In this document: positions 34,596 through 43,808 of the stretch, piece by piece
How the letters are laid out: each line of letters begins with the position of its first letter
Position numbering within the stretch: the stretch's first letter is position 1
NCBI GenBank assembly: GCA_964459495.1
Contig: CAYWNK010000001.1
Location: 1 to 64,000, forward strand
Origin: CAYWNK01 sp964459495
Lineage (GTDB): Bacteria > Planctomycetota > UBA1135 > GCA-002686595
Reading direction: 5' to 3'
Length of the DNA: 64,000 nt
The notes under the pieces: generated by a model
Databases searched by the model: none
The model's input: only the letters and a program-made list of their open reading frames with translations
What the model was told of the DNA's origin: nothing
Made by a program: the position numbers and the translations under genes

Positions 34596-37500
34596 CTAGT
34601 GGCTAGTGGTGAACGAGGGGCTATTGACGACGGCCCGAACAGCAGCGCGCAGGGAATAGCCGTCCGCGCGCATGCTGCTGACGATGGATTCAACCTCGGC
34701 CTCGTCGGCGAACGAGAGGTCACGGCCCAAGGCGTAGGCGAGCAGGTGACTCGCTACCGATTCCGCGATCTGATCGCGCTTGGTAGAAAGCAGGTAGGCC
34801 TTGAGGCCACCCACGCCAGTAACTTCCGTGCCGTCCGGCAGGATAGAGCTGTCGTCGACCGGCCGGCCCTTGCGCTTTTCGAGGATGATCCCGCCGGCGT
34901 CATAGCGTTCGAAAGCGATGCCGTAGGGATCGATGCCCGCATGACAGTCCATGCACGAAGGGTTGTCGCGATGCAGTTCGAGCTGTTCCTTGAGGGTCAG
35001 GTCCTCAAAGCCAGGCGCGTCGGGATCCAGGTCGGGTACGTTCGGCGGCGGCGGTGGCGGAGGGTCGCCTAGGATCTTCTCCTTGATCCAGACAGCACGC
35101 TTGATGGGGTGCGCCTGGTTGCCGTCGGAGTGACCCGCCAAGAATGCGCCTTGGGAGAGGAGGCCGCCGCGGCCCTGGTCTGGGTCCACGGGCACCGGGC
35201 GGAAGTCCGAGCCAACCACGCCGGGGATGCCGTAGTACTCCGCCAGGTTCTGGTTGAGCATGGCGAAATCCGAGTCCACCAGCACGTCGATGGGAAGATC
35301 CGCAAGCAGGGCGTGATGTAGGAACGAGAGCGTCTCTTCACGCATGTCGCGCTTCACGAACCGAGTGAGCTTGGGGTAGCGGTTCGCGTTGACGGTCATT
35401 GCCTCATGGCGATCGAGTCGCAACCACTCGGTTCCGAAGGCATTCACGAAGCGGCGCGCGCGGGGATCTTCGAGCAGGCGCTCAGCCTGCTCCCCCACCG
35501 CGGCCTGGAGCTCGCCCCGCTCGGCCAATTCCAGGAGCTCGGCGTCGGGCGGCGAGTTCCACAGGAAGTACGAGAGGCGGCTCGCGAGGGCGTACTCAGG
35601 CAGTCCCCCCTCTGCGCTGGCTTCATCGATGGGCTCAGCCAGGAAGAGGAAGTTGGGCGTGCAAAGGGCAGCGACCATCACCTCGCGCAGGCCATCCTCG
35701 AAGGTGGCGTAGTCGCCGCGCACGCTGCGCCAGAATTCCATGTACCGCGCGGTCTCAGGCTTTCCCACCGGGCGGCGATAGGCGCGCTCGAGGAAGCGCT
35801 CCAGGACCAGTTGCGCGTAGGCTTCTTCGTCGCCGCGGCTTTCGTGGTCGAAGAAGATGGCGGTGTGCGAGAGAGGCGGCCAGGCGGGCAGGTAGGGCGC
35901 TTCAAACTCGATGGATTCGATGAGCAGCGGCGGACCGGGGTCGGACGCGGACTTGGAGAGCGTGTCGTTCCACAGCCCCAGCAGCATGAAGCCGGACAGG
36001 ATCTCGAGATCGCCTGAGTCGGGCTCTGGGATGGGCAGGTTCTCGAGGCGACCGGTGAATGTGTAGGTCTGGGGTGCACCCAGCGGTGCAAGGACCGTCT
36101 GCGGGCCATCAAAGGTGGCGTAGTCCATGCCGTCGTCGGTACGCGTTCCGACGAGTGCGCGGATTGACGGATTGCGGCTCGCTAGCTCTTGTTCGAGCTT
36201 GCCAGTCTCCGCGTTGAGGCGCTGCACGAGCTCATGACCCTCCGGTAGCGGCGTCAGGATCAGGTGGCTGAAGCCGGTGAAGAATGGTCCCCCCACCTTG
36301 AGATGCCGGCCACCCTTTGGCAGGTAGGCCGCGCCCAGGGTGCTGGTCACGCGCTCCATTGCGAGCTGCTCTTCGCTCAGCTCGGGCCGGCTATCGAGGG
36401 TCAGCTTTTGAAAGCCAAGCCGCACTGAGGGCATGTTCTCGGCGGCAATCGGCGGGTGCACGAGGTCCACCTGGAAGTAGCCTTCCTCGGGAATTTTGAC
36501 TTTCACGCGCGCGGATGCGTCTTCGGTGAGCTCCTCGGGAACGACGAAGTCCCCCTCGTTGCGCAGGTTCTTGCGCTGGTCGCTGGAGACAGCCGTCGCA
36601 ACGATCGCGTTCTTGGCCTTCTGCAGTTTGCCCGTCTGTTGATCGTAGCTGGCCACCGGCGCAGCGCCCTCGAGCGCCACCAGGATCGGTTCGTGGCTCG
36701 GGATCAGGTATCCCCGCGAAGCGCGCACGCGCATCACGAAATCGCCGGTGCGCGGGAACACGCGCTGCATCTCCAGCTTGAGGTTCGGGGACGGTCCCTG
36801 CCAAGCGGCGGGGACCTTCTCGACGTGCGGCAGCGCTGAGTACAACAGCATGCCCTCGGGCACGCTGCGGAAGCGTTCCTGCGAGGACCCGCGCAGACCC
36901 ACGCTGATCTTGCGCTGAATCGCCTCGTACTCTTCCCCCTGGAGCACCGCGCCATCCGGCCCAAGGATCTCCACCCGGAAATCATCAGGGCTCAGTGCCA
37001 CCGACTGGTAGCCACCCGTCTTGCCGGCCACCAGGTCCTTGCCAAGGCCCTTGCCAAAGGTCACCCGGTAGTGCTTCACCTCGGGCTTCTCGCCGATCGC
37101 TAGCGCCTCATCCAGGGCAGCCCGCGCGATCTGCTGGTAGTAGTCCACGTGAAGCGGCGAGGCCTGGAGCACCTCCCCGCTGTTGCTGAACCCCATCTCA
37201 GACTTGCCGTCGTTCGGCAGCAGCCGCCCAAAGTCCACGTCGAGCCCGAGCAGGTCCTGCAGGCTGTGCGTGTACTGGGCCTTGGTCAGCCTGCGTAGCA
37301 CCGGGGAGCGGTTCGCGTTCTGCGCTTCGGCGGCCAGCTCCAGCGACTTGGTGAGCCAGGTCACCACCAGCCGCCGCTCGTCGTCTGAGAACTGGGTGGC
37401 CCGCCGCGGCGGCATCTCCGCCCCGTTGATCATGTCGAGCGCCGCATGCCAGCCCTCCGCGTCACCCCCGGCCAGCATGTCGGGATCGAGCTGGTCGAAG

Positions 37501-37730
37501 CGCATGTCGCCCTTCTGCTTTGTCTCTCCGTGGCAGGGGAAGCAGGTGGCGGCCAGCAGCGGCTGCACGTCCCGGGCGAAATCGATGTCGTCGAGGGAGA
37601 GCTCAACAGTCTCCTGCGCAGCGACAGGTCCGGGGTCCTGGAGCGAGGAGACGGCCAGCGCTAGGGGAGCGGCCAGGAGAGCGCAAAAGGCGGTGCGGAT
37701 CACAGGGGCAGTGGGCGAAGGGTTGCGCAT
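34596..37730 (-). CDS. DUF1592-type planctomycete c-type cytochrome protein (PSD domains)
   Basis: About 1044 residues from ATG 37730 (ATG 37748 is an alternative). After a signal-like N-terminus comes a cytochrome c-like segment with CFPCH (residues 63-67). DUF1587-like (FGRLLPNDGKSEMGFSN), DUF1595/DUF1592-like (LAEPIDEASAEGG, YALASRLSYFLWNSPPDAELL), DUF1588-like and DUF1585-like parts follow. A second CMDCH near residue 924 sits in the NPSCMDCHAGIDPYGIAFE motif. The two CxxCH sites imply covalent haem c. These proteins are near-exclusive to Planctomycetota, Verrucomicrobia and Acidobacteria and probably transfer electrons in the periplasm; no substrate is known. It is co-transcribed with the DUF1552 gene. 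Confidence 0.93.
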   Translation of the reverse strand: MRNPSPTAPVIRTAFCALLAAPLALAVSSLQDPGPVAAQETVELSLDDIDFARDVQPLLAATCFPCHGETKQKGDMRFDQLDPDMLAGGDAEGWHAALDMINGAEMPPRRATQFSDDERRLVVTWLTKSLELAAEAQNANRSPVLRRLTKAQYTHSLQDLLGLDVDFGRLLPNDGKSEMGFSNSGEVLQASPLHVDYYQQIARAALDEALAIGEKPEVKHYRVTFGKGLGKDLVAGKTGGYQSVALSPDDFRVEILGPDGAVLQGEEYEAIQRKISVGLRGSSQERFRSVPEGMLLYSALPHVEKVPAAWQGPSPNLKLEMQRVFPRTGDFVMRVRASRGYLIPSHEPILVALEGAAPVASYDQQTGKLQKAKNAIVATAVSSDQRKNLRNEGDFVVPEELTEDASARVKVKIPEEGYFQVDLVHPPIAAENMPSVRLGFQKLTLDSRPELSEEQLAMERVTSTLGAAYLPKGGRHLKVGGPFFTGFSHLILTPLPEGHELVQRLNAETGKLEQELASRNPSIRALVGTRTDDGMDYATFDGPQTVLAPLGAPQTYTFTGRLENLPIPEPDSGDLEILSGFMLLGLWNDTLSKSASDPGPPLLIESIEFEAPYLPAWPPLSHTAIFFDHESRGDEEAYAQLVLERFLERAYRRPVGKPETARYMEFWRSVRGDYATFEDGLREVMVAALCTPNFLFLAEPIDEASAEGGLPEYALASRLSYFLWNSPPDAELLELAERGELQAAVGEQAERLLEDPRARRFVNAFGTEWLRLDRHEAMTVNANRYPKLTRFVKRDMREETLSFLHHALLADLPIDVLVDSDFAMLNQNLAEYYGIPGVVGSDFRPVPVDPDQGRGGLLSQGAFLAGHSDGNQAHPIKRAVWIKEKILGDPPPPPPPNVPDLDPDAPGFEDLTLKEQLELHRDNPSCMDCHAGIDPYGIAFERYDAGGIILEKRKGRPVDDSSILPDGTEVTGVGGLKAYLLSTKRDQIAESVASHLLAYALGRDLSFADEAEVESIVSSMRADGYSLRAAVRAVVNSPSFTTSH

Positions 37731-37774
37731 GTTATAGCACGCCTTCATCGCCCCTGGGGGCCCGTGAAGGGCCC

Positions 37775-38680
37775 TTACGCCGCTTGTCTGGCCGGCGGTT
37801 CCACGTCCGAGACCCGTTCCGCGGGGGGGACGATGACGCCACCCGTGACCGTGACTCGCAGGGCCTCCTCCACGGTGAGGTCCAGGGCTCGGATCTTGTC
37901 GGGCTCGACAAAGATCATGAAGCCGGTCATGGGCATTGGCGATGTTGGGACGAAGATGGTGACCAATTGCTTCTCCGCCGCGCTGTTGAGGGAGCGCAGG
38001 CCGTTGCCTGTAACGAAGCCCAGAGACCAAATGTCGGCCGATGGGTAGGGCACGGCGACGACGGTGTCGAAATCGAGCTTGTTGTCGGCGAAAAAGAACT
38101 CTACGAGCTGTTTGGCGGTCGGATAGACCGAACGTACGAGTGGGATGCGCATCAGAAGGCCATCCATGCCGCTCGTGAGGCGTCGGCCCAGGAAGCCGCT
38201 GGCGAGGTATCCGAAGGTGAGCACCGCCGCCAGGGTCAGGACCGTGCCGATGGCGGGGTGGACCTTGGCGACGACCGCGCTGCGCAGGCGCTCGCGGTCG
38301 ATGGCGAGCGCGTCGAAATCGCGTAGGAAGGACTCGTTCTGGGTGCGCCATGCGAACAGCACGACGCTGAAGGTCATGGAGCCGTAGCCGCCGAGCTCTT
38401 CGATGCGGTCGGCGAGCTCCGGTGGCAGGGCCTCTTCGTCGATGAATTCCCGGGCGTAGGGCTCGATCCCCATGGAGCGCAGCATCTTCCAACCGGCTCC
38501 GTTGCCCTCTAGGGCCCCGTAAACGCCCGCATTGATGGGCCCGGTGACGTAGCGCTCGAGGAACTGCCAGGCGGTCGCAAAGATCGCCAGGGTCAAGACT
38601 GTGGGCAGCAGGACCGCGAGTCCACGGAGAAAGAAACCGTGCCTGCGCTTCTTGGATGAGGATTGCTGGGGGGGGGTCAT
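37775..38680 (-). CDS. DUF502 family integral membrane protein
   Basis: 301 residues with two membrane helices: near residues 18-40 (LAVLLPTVLTLAIFATAWQFL) and about 147-170 (VLTLAAVLTFGYLASGF). The segment between them is an unusually long ~100-residue loop containing an IEELGGYGSM stretch. After the second helix come the family marks IPLVRSVYPTAKQLVEFFF and, near the end, KQLVTIFVPTSPMPMTGFMIFV. DUF502 proteins have no established function. The minus-strand neighbours are hemW and the DUF1592-type gene, with gaps of 73 and 44 bp. Confidence 0.9.
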   Translation of the reverse strand: MTPPQQSSSKKRRHGFFLRGLAVLLPTVLTLAIFATAWQFLERYVTGPINAGVYGALEGNGAGWKMLRSMGIEPYAREFIDEEALPPELADRIEELGGYGSMTFSVVLFAWRTQNESFLRDFDALAIDRERLRSAVVAKVHPAIGTVLTLAAVLTFGYLASGFLGRRLTSGMDGLLMRIPLVRSVYPTAKQLVEFFFADNKLDFDTVVAVPYPSADIWSLGFVTGNGLRSLNSAAEKQLVTIFVPTSPMPMTGFMIFVEPDKIRALDLTVEEALRVTVTGGVIVPPAERVSDVEPPARQAA

Positions 38681-38753
38681 CGCTCAGGCCTCTGGGGGCC
38701 AGGAATGCCTATCGTCTGAAAGCGGTACGCAGGCGGGAACAAATCCACCGCTT

Positions 38754-39968
38754 TCAGGCGTCTTCGGGGGCCACCAGGAACTCGGCGGCCACCGCGTCGG
38801 CGACAGGGATGCCCCGTGGCGTGAGCTGGATGCGGCCCTCCGGCCCTTGGCGGCGTAGGTGACCGCTGGCCAGCAGGGTTTCCACGACTGGCGCCGTGGG
38901 GTCGGGTTCGGGGCCCCAGCCGGCCTTCGACAGAGCAGCGGCTGGATCCACCCCGTCGGCCAGCCTCAGACCCAGCCACCAGGTCTCGCCCAGGCGAGCC
39001 CGAGCACTAAGGGTTTCCCGCCAGAGGGTCGCGTGGCCAAAGTCTCTCACCCAGCGGTGATACGGAGCGATTCCCCGTGGGTTGCCGGAGCGGGAGCCGC
39101 TCCAATGACTGACGGCGCCTGGTCCCAGGCCCACATAATCCCCGTTGCTCCAGTAGAGCCGGTTATGAAGACACTCCAAGCCATCCGCCGCGTAATTGCT
39201 GATCTCATAGGCCGCGAAACCAGCTTCCCGGAGGGAGCTTCGTGTGATCTCAAAGAGGGCCAATTCCAGTTCATCTGGGGCTTTTCTTACCCGACCCTCT
39301 TTCAGCCAGCGTTGGAAACGCGTGTCTTCCTCAAAGGTGAGGTTGTAGGCGCTTACGTGGTTGGGTCCGATTTCCAGTATCTGCCGTAGATCGTCAGTCC
39401 AAGTGGTCTCTGTCTGCCCGGGTGCGGCGTAGATCACGTCGACGTTGAGGTTCTTGACGCCGGCCCGCCTCGCGGCCTCGAAGGCGCGGAATGAGTCCGC
39501 AGCGCTGTGCACCCGGCCGAACAGGGCCAGTGTCTCGTCGTTCAGGCTCTGGAAACCGATTGAGAGGCGCGGGACACCCAGATCCAGCAGGGCGCGCGCC
39601 TTGTCCTCGTCCAGGCTCTCGGGGTTGCACTCTGCGCTGACCTCGACGGCCGAGTCGCGGAAACCAGTCACCTCGTCCAGGCCGTCCAGGAGGGTTTGCA
39701 GCTGGGCAGCGGACAGGAGCGATGGCGTTCCGCCGCCGAGGAAGACCGTGCGGGGGTGGCGCGGAGCGCGGCTGCGCGCCTCAGCCAGGATCGTGGCCAC
39801 CATGCCATCGACGTCCTGGCCCTCGTCGGGCACGCTGAAGAAATCGCAGTAGTGGCACTTGGCTGCGCAGAACGGCAAGTGCACGTAGAGGCTCGTGCCT
39901 TCAGGCGGCTCGCCCAGGGCCTGTTCGGGGGGGGCGGCGGCGCGTACGCCGGCGAGAGGATCAGCCAT
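38754..39968 (-). CDS. hemW: Radical SAM haem chaperone HemW-like protein
   Basis: 404 residues. The N-terminal LYVHLPFCAAKCHYCDFFS carries the Cys-x3-Cys-x2-Cys motif plus the following Phe, as in HemN/HemW. TVFLGGGTPSLLSAAQLQTLL, VSAECNPESLDEDKA, RLSIGFQSLNDETLALFGRVHS and VDVIYAAPGQTETTW match the family. The HemN-type C-terminal domain is present (YEISNYAADGLECLHNRLYWSNGDYVGLGPGAVS). The Cys spacing and the short N-terminus fit HemW, which inserts or carries haem and is not a coproporphyrinogen oxidase. A gap of about 160 bp precedes the divergent next gene. Confidence 0.93.
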   Translation of the reverse strand: MADPLAGVRAAAPPEQALGEPPEGTSLYVHLPFCAAKCHYCDFFSVPDEGQDVDGMVATILAEARSRAPRHPRTVFLGGGTPSLLSAAQLQTLLDGLDEVTGFRDSAVEVSAECNPESLDEDKARALLDLGVPRLSIGFQSLNDETLALFGRVHSAADSFRAFEAARRAGVKNLNVDVIYAAPGQTETTWTDDLRQILEIGPNHVSAYNLTFEEDTRFQRWLKEGRVRKAPDELELALFEITRSSLREAGFAAYEISNYAADGLECLHNRLYWSNGDYVGLGPGAVSHWSGSRSGNPRGIAPYHRWVRDFGHATLWRETLSARARLGETWWLGLRLADGVDPAAALSKAGWGPEPDPTAPVVETLLASGHLRRQGPEGRIQLTPRGIPVADAVAAEFLVAPEDA

Positions 39969-40131
39969 CGGTGCAGGGATCCTAGCTCGAAGTCAGGCCG
40001 AGGAGTTTGCTCCGACGGGCGGATCTAGGCCTCGACTGTCCGCGTTCGGGGCAATTTCGCTCAGAATGCTGAGATCTTCGACCTAGCCGGGTCGTAGGTG
40101 ATTTGGCCGTCTGAATCCCCGGAGCCTCGCT

Positions 40132-41409
40132 ATGCATGTTGCCCTCGCCATCGCTGCCCTCATCCCGCTGACCGCCGCCGTTCCGGCGGTCGTTTTCGCG
40201 GCCCCTTCTTCTGCCCCCTCGGCTTCGGTGCGGGGAGACGAATTCCCCGCACCGGTCGACACGATCACCCTGAAGAAGCGGGGCAAGGTCATCGAAGGGC
40301 GCATTGTGCGCATCGATGACGACGTCATCGTGATCCGCCAAAAAAGCAAGCACAAGGAGTACGAGCGCGAGGACGTGGAGTCCTACGTCTGGGCCGAAGA
40401 GCAGCACGCCAAGCTCTATCCCCGGCTGCGGGACGCGGTCGATGCGAGCTCGGAAGATCTCCAGGCGATGGCCGAAGAATTCGAGGCGGCTGGCCTGCTG
40501 GGCGAAGCAGAGCTGACGCACTGGATGGTGCTGGATCAGGACCCGTCCAACGTGATCTCCCACGAAGCCCTGGGCCACCGCAAGAAGGGCAAGACCTGGC
40601 GCGCCCAGATCGACAAGAAGTGGGTGCGCTGGGATGACCTACGGGAGCGCACGGCTGACTGGGGGACCGCATGGGAGTTGCACACGACCCACTACGACCT
40701 GCGCACCAATCTCCCCCTGACCGCAGCGCTGCGCTGCGCGCTCGACGCGGAGACCATCTTCCGGCACTTCTACGATCACTACGGCAAAGAGCTCGGCCTT
40801 GCCGTCCCCACCATGCGCCAGGAGCTGCACGTGCATGGGGATGACGCCAGCTACCCGGGCGGCGGCGCGGTGATCTCGATGTTTCTGTCTAGCCAGCAGA
40901 GGGTGACCTTCAACGCGCACGAGGGCTATTGGGCCGGCGACCTCATCCAGCGCATGGTCCAGCAGTACTTCTTCGCGTCGTCTTTCGAGATGGGCAAGCG
41001 CTCGGCTCTGCCTTCCTTTGTCTCGATGGGCATCTATCGCAACTTCGCTGCGATGTTGAACCTGGTCGACCGGGATTCGGGAGCGCTCTCGTTCGATCCG
41101 TCGCGCAGCCACGAAGCCGATCGCAAGTTCCATCGCGAAGACGACGACATGATGGATCTCAGTCGCGTGCTGACCCTTGATACGTCCATCATCTTCACCG
41201 AGCGCGGGGAGCGCGCGCTGGCCCAGTCGGGCACGCTCGTCGACTACGTGATGCGGGGTCAGGACCGCAAGTACGCGGAGGCCTTCGCCGAGTTTGTCCA
41301 GGGCGCGCTGGAGGGCAAGGGCTCCCCCACGCACTTCAAGAAGATCCTGGGGATCCGGGACGAGCGCGACTTCGTTGCGGCCTGGGGCCGCTACGTGGGA
41401 CGCGAGTGA
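40132..41409 (+). CDS. Secreted protein with possible degenerate metallopeptidase core
   Basis: 425 residues with a signal peptide (ending AAPSSAPSA). An early beta-rich segment (TLKKRGKVIEGRIVRIDDDVIVIRQ) looks like a small SH3/PRC-like barrel. The next half is helical (EDLQAMAEEFEAAGLLGEAELTHWMVL). The region from 225 to 330 contains RQELHVHGDDASYPGGG, VTFNAHEGYWAGDLIQRMVQQYFFAS and LPSFVSMGIYRNFAAM. This order resembles the gluzincin-like DUF1570 group, in which a HExxH-type helix precedes a distant Glu, but the HExxH helix here reads HEGYW. Enzyme activity is therefore doubtful. Its stop is TGA. The downstream sigma factor gene is convergent. Confidence 0.65.
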   Translation: MHVALAIAALIPLTAAVPAVVFAAPSSAPSASVRGDEFPAPVDTITLKKRGKVIEGRIVRIDDDVIVIRQKSKHKEYEREDVESYVWAEEQHAKLYPRLRDAVDASSEDLQAMAEEFEAAGLLGEAELTHWMVLDQDPSNVISHEALGHRKKGKTWRAQIDKKWVRWDDLRERTADWGTAWELHTTHYDLRTNLPLTAALRCALDAETIFRHFYDHYGKELGLAVPTMRQELHVHGDDASYPGGGAVISMFLSSQQRVTFNAHEGYWAGDLIQRMVQQYFFASSFEMGKRSALPSFVSMGIYRNFAAMLNLVDRDSGALSFDPSRSHEADRKFHREDDDMMDLSRVLTLDTSIIFTERGERALAQSGTLVDYVMRGQDRKYAEAFAEFVQGALEGKGSPTHFKKILGIRDERDFVAAWGRYVGRE

Positions 41410-41475
41410 GGCGGGCGCTGGAAGGCTCCGGCGGCGTGCTTGCCGCTGGGCCTTTCTTCCAGCTCCAGCCCGGCT

Positions 41476-42288
41476 CTACTCGTCGCCCATGACGCCGTAG
41501 AGCTTCTTGAGCGCGCCCTGTTCGATCTGCCTCACCCGTTCCCGGGTGAGCCCAACGATCTTGCCGATCTCCTTGAGGGTGAGCGTCTCCCCCTCCGGAT
41601 CATCCAGGCCGTAGCGCAGGCGCAGAATCGTCGCCTCACGCTCGTCGATCACCCCCAGCAGTTCCTTCAGGCGAGAAAGCTGGTCGTTGTGGGTGATCAG
41701 GTCTTCGGGGCTCGCCGTGCGCTCGTCCTCAACGGTGTCCTGGTTTTGACCGAGAACGTCCAGGGACACGTCGCTGCCGGTGCCCGAGGTCTCGATCGTG
41801 CGCTTTAGCAGGGGCCAGGTCTCAGGCGGAACGCCAAGCTCCTGGGCCACCTCTTCTACGGTCGGCTGGCGGCCTAGGAAGTAGGCCAGCTCATGGCTCA
41901 CGGTGCGCCACTTCGAGATCATCTCGGACATGTAGCCAGGCACACGAACCGACTTCACGGTGTTGGTGAGCGCCCTGCGGATCGACTGCTTGATCCACCA
42001 CGTACCGTAGGTGGAAAAGCGGCAGCCAGCCTTGGGGTCGAACTTCTCCGCAGCCTTCAGGAGCCCGATGTTGCCCTCTGCGATGAGATCGGGCAGGGCG
42101 AGGCCACGCTCGGAGTAGATCTTGGCGATGGACACCACCAGGCGCAGGTTGGCCCGAATCAGGTGCTCACGGGCTTCTAGGTCGCCCGATTGAACCCGAG
42201 CTCCAAGCTCCTTTTCCTGATCGGCCGTCAGCAGGGGGACCTCATTGATCTCCTGCAAGTAGGTCTCTAGGCAGCGTTCGGCGGACAC
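41476..42288 (-). CDS. Sigma-70 family RNA polymerase sigma factor
   Basis: About 270 residues from GTG 42288, which has a GGAG seven bases upstream; a further in-frame GTG at 42357 adds 23 atypical residues. Region 1.2 (YLQEINEVPLLTADQEKELG) and region 2 (DLIAEGNIGLLKAAEKFDPKAGCRFSTYGTWWIKQSIRRAL) are complete, with the -10-reading STYGTWWIKQSI helix. Region 3 (RTVSHELAYFLGRQPTVEEVAQEL) and region 4 (LTLKEIGKIVGLTRERVRQIEQ) are also present. There is no region 1.1. This is a group 1/2 type sigma factor of the RpoD/RpoS class. The short length suggests an alternative primary-like factor; which one cannot be told. It is divergent from the HPr-fusion gene. Confidence 0.9.
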   Translation of the reverse strand: MSAERCLETYLQEINEVPLLTADQEKELGARVQSGDLEAREHLIRANLRLVVSIAKIYSERGLALPDLIAEGNIGLLKAAEKFDPKAGCRFSTYGTWWIKQSIRRALTNTVKSVRVPGYMSEMISKWRTVSHELAYFLGRQPTVEEVAQELGVPPETWPLLKRTIETSGTGSDVSLDVLGQNQDTVEDERTASPEDLITHNDQLSRLKELLGVIDEREATILRLRYGLDDPEGETLTLKEIGKIVGLTRERVRQIEQGALKKLYGVMGDE

Positions 42289-42461
42289 GATGGGCTCCAG
42301 GTGGGGCGTGGGGATTGGGCGAGGTGTGGTGCAGCAATGCGAATTCGCGCCACACACAGCCTGTCGACCTGCCGTTTCCCCGGTCTTGAGCCGGATCGCC
42401 AGGGGCTCGGCCCCTTCATCGGTTAGAATGGCAATCGAGGCGGTCTGTCCCGTTTCGATCC

Positions 42462-43775
42462 ATGACCGAAATCTCCCTCGACACCGTTATCCAAGAGCAG
42501 GACTTCAGCGTCCAGCTGGGGTCCATCGGCCGCAAGTTTGCCCATCTGGCCAACGAGCTGCTCACCGTCACGTCCGAGCGCTCTGGCTCCTGGCGCAAGC
42601 GCGACCACTTCCAGGTCAACGCGGAGGCCGACGAGCTGGAGTCCCAGCTGGACGATTTCGGCGCGCGCTACAACCGCACCTTCTGCTATCTGACCGAGCT
42701 CACCGCTTCGATTCGCGGAATCAGTCTGGCTGGGCTTTCGATTGCCCACCTTTCCAAGCGGCTTGAGGCCTACGGATTCATCGAGGTGCTCGGGGCCGAG
42801 GAGGCAACGCGGGCGGCCGAGGGCATCGAACGTGCCCGCAGCTTCATCCAGAACTCAGTCTCGGCATTGCTCGCCGAGTGGTTGGCGGAAGCTCGGCGGC
42901 TGGCGATCGACTTTGGCTCCCTGGTTTCCGGAAGCGAGGACTTCGAACGCGAAACCACTCGCCTGCGGCTGCCCCGCAACGTGGACCTCGAGGAGATCCA
43001 AGACGAGGAACTGCGCATCGCTGAGGTCGCCAGCAAGTACCTCGAGGCGGGCGCCATGCTGCGGGAAGCCGGTTTCGAGTCTGCTGGAAGCAAGGACCGC
43101 GCGGCGCTGCTCAAGGATGCTTGCAGCGAGGTTGTGGCGCGGGTCTATGAGGCCACGATTCACAACCTGCAGTCGGCTTACGACACCCACATCGGCAACA
43201 CGGTGCTGGAGAGCAACGATGAGCGGCTGAGGCGACTGCGCGGCCACATCTCTGGAGCCTTGCACCTGTTCGAGGCGACCACCCAGCTCACACACTTCGT
43301 CGAGCGCCACGAAAGCGGCGAGAGGTCGGACAGCGTGCAGGAGAAGCTGGCCGCGATCGTGGCCCGCGAGGACGTCGAGGAGCTGATTCTCGACGTCTTG
43401 CTCCATTGGTCGTGCAGGTTCATGTCCTCGGGCATGTCGCTCGCGGAGGAGCTGCTGCCGAGCTACACGAACATGGGCACCCTTGAGGTGGTACTCGCCG
43501 ACGACCTAATTCTGCACGCGCGGCCCGCGTCGCTGATCGTCGCGATCGTCAATCATCACGGCACCCCCGTGGAGCTAGAGATCGCAGGCAAGACCTGCAA
43601 CGCGAGTTCGATCCTGGAGTTGATGGTGCTGGTTGGATCGAATACCGACGAGCGCCGCTTTGTGTTCCGCGGCGACGAGCGGCCCCTGGGCGACATCCAG
43701 CTGCTCTTCGAGTCCGAGGTCGGGGAGCGCGGCATGGACAAGCTGCCGGACGAACTGAGCTACCTACGGCTCTAA
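42462..43775 (+). CDS. Helical protein with C-terminal HPr domain
   Basis: 437 residues. The first ~330 are soluble, strongly helical and charged (VQLGSIGRKFAHLANELL, AEADELESQLDDFGARYN, LEEIQDEELRIAEVASKYLEAG) with no family I recognise. The last ~95 are a PTS HPr-like domain: LEVVLADDLILHARPASLIVAIV, then VELEIAGKTCNASSILELMVLVGSNTDERRFVF. The phosphorylatable His352 in LHARPA and Ser383 in NASSI are 31 residues apart, exactly the spacing of His15 and Ser46 in HPr. Single-domain HPr carries phosphate from Enzyme I; this fusion may receive phosphate at His352 or Ser383 and control the helical part. No PTS enzyme gene is visible nearby. Confidence 0.82.
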   Translation: MTEISLDTVIQEQDFSVQLGSIGRKFAHLANELLTVTSERSGSWRKRDHFQVNAEADELESQLDDFGARYNRTFCYLTELTASIRGISLAGLSIAHLSKRLEAYGFIEVLGAEEATRAAEGIERARSFIQNSVSALLAEWLAEARRLAIDFGSLVSGSEDFERETTRLRLPRNVDLEEIQDEELRIAEVASKYLEAGAMLREAGFESAGSKDRAALLKDACSEVVARVYEATIHNLQSAYDTHIGNTVLESNDERLRRLRGHISGALHLFEATTQLTHFVERHESGERSDSVQEKLAAIVAREDVEELILDVLLHWSCRFMSSGMSLAEELLPSYTNMGTLEVVLADDLILHARPASLIVAIVNHHGTPVELEIAGKTCNASSILELMVLVGSNTDERRFVFRGDERPLGDIQLLFESEVGERGMDKLPDELSYLRL

Positions 43776-43808
43776 CTGCGCGCGGCTGGACCCACGGGCC
43801 GGCCGAGG

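Noticed and set aside
37749..38492. A longer N-terminus for the DUF1592-type protein
   Set aside because: The frame is open into the DUF502 gene, but it reads Arg/Gly-rich nonsense in a different frame of that gene.
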